Assembly (NCBI GenBank): GCA_949292215.1
Contig: CASEYW010000087.1
Coordinates: forward strand, 26,564-90,563
From: an uncultured bacterium
GTDB lineage: Bacteria > Verrucomicrobiota > Lentisphaeria > Victivallales > UBA1829
Length of the DNA: 64,000 nt
Reading direction: 5' to 3'
Shown: piece after piece, positions 63,628 to 64,000 of the stretch
Position numbering within the stretch: position 1 is the first letter of the stretch
Layout: each line of letters starts with the position of its first letter
The notes under the pieces: generated by a model
The model's input: only the letters and a program-made list of their open reading frames with translations
Databases searched by the model: none
What the model was told of the DNA's origin: nothing
Position numbers and translations under genes: made by a program

Positions 63628-64000
63628 TTATTTTTCAGCCGTCAACGAGCGCTCCAGTGCATCGGCTCCCGTGGGAGCTTCGAGATAGAGCAGTGTACCG
63701 CTGTAAACCGCCGGAAGCGTCAGCGGATTGCCATACAGATCAACCGCTTTCCCATTCTTCAGAGAGCACTTCACCTTCGTATTTTTCGCACTGTACCGGC
63801 CGGAAATAACGCCGATCGACTCTTTTCCGTTGGTGAAAAGATATGCCCAGAGACCTTTGCAGAGTTCTTTTGTCCGCACAAATTTCATGCCCTCCAGACG
63901 ACGCGCCATCGCGGAATGCGCAACGAGCATCGGATGCGGCGAGCCATCCGCACAGAAGAGCACCAGAAAATTCGGCGCACTCGAAAAGTCCATGTAGCAG
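63628..64000 (-). CDS. C-terminal part of a probable secreted glycosidase (5' end beyond window)
   Basis: A frame open at the right edge ends at 63628 with TAA. The visible 124 residues are a beta-rich C-terminal segment (LWAYLFTNGKESIGVISG, LKNGKAVDLYGNPLTLP, GTLLYLEAPTGAD). The DLYGNP pattern and surrounding strands resemble the small C-terminal sandwich that follows the catalytic barrel in GH39/GH5-like enzymes, and the place before a pseudopilin gene fits the cassettes of this window. Met at 63993 is internal, since codons upstream of it remain open. The family is inferred. Confidence 0.55.
   Translation of the reverse strand, partial: CYMDFSSAPNFLVLFCADGSPHPMLVAHSAMARRLEGMKFVRTKELCKGLWAYLFTNGKESIGVISGRYSAKNTKVKCSLKNGKAVDLYGNPLTLPAVYSGTLLYLEAPTGADALERSLTAEK

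Overview
The window (about 52% GC by eye, dense, both strands used) looks like a chromosomal segment of a Lentisphaerota bacterium, probably Victivallis-like. This is inferred from six small proteins that each carry a type II/IV prepilin leader helix and a C-terminal H-X9-DG motif, a combination hugely expanded in Lentisphaerota and Planctomycetota, from large secreted clan-A glycosidases beside AraC, LacI and GntR/LacI regulators, and from a double-membrane setting (YajC/SecDF, ExbB-type motor). No rRNA, tRNA, CRISPR array, insertion sequence or prophage was seen.

Layout. 1-4643: secreted glycosidase (cut by the left edge) preceded by a pseudopilin and divergent from an AraC regulator. 4765-9523: one operon with a LacI regulator, a creatininase-family hydrolase, a sugar nucleotidyltransferase, a NahK-like anomeric kinase and a GalE-like epimerase, i.e. 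a sugar-1-phosphate to UDP-sugar salvage set. 9755-10734: a frameshifted pseudogene. 10926-13951: yajC-secDF. 14142-19387 and 19623-25162: two regulator-pseudopilin-giant glycosidase cassettes read rightward. 25301-38735: mostly housekeeping (comM/yifB, a GH1 beta-glucosidase, a ketopantoate-reductase-like gene, a type 2 ileS, trpS, an EIIA-CBS protein with an anion/proton permease, an XRE-cupin regulator, marC). 38739-45474: a small TIGR04076-type protein, then a leftward cluster of pseudopilin, DUF2162-like membrane protein, ExbB/TolQ-like channel, DUF2149-like protein and an extracytoplasmic CobN-like chelatase, resembling the HmuSTUV part of Bacteroidota heme loci. 45683-49962: leftward hexuronate operon (Gfo/Idh/MocA oxidoreductase, uxaB, uxaA). 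50154-55377: another glycosidase-pseudopilin unit divergent from an AraC regulator. 55374-60049: gpsA, plsY, an M24 peptidase and a flotillin-like protein. 60411-64000: leftward beta-propeller protein, GntR/LacI chimera, pseudopilin, and the C-terminus of another probable glycosidase cut by the right edge.

How it fits together. The repeating unit [sugar-type regulator]-[single H-X9-DG pseudopilin]-[very large signal-peptide glycosidase] suggests substrate-specific polysaccharide modules, each with its own pseudopilin. Uronate catabolism (uxaAB), GH1 and the NahK/nucleotidyltransferase/epimerase set would process sugars taken inside. The same kind of pseudopilin also heads the CobN-like chelatase cluster, which links this protein family to a second surface function, possibly tetrapyrrole or metal handling. 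Several regulator genes have near-consensus sigma-70 promoters overlapped by palindromes, suggesting autoregulation.
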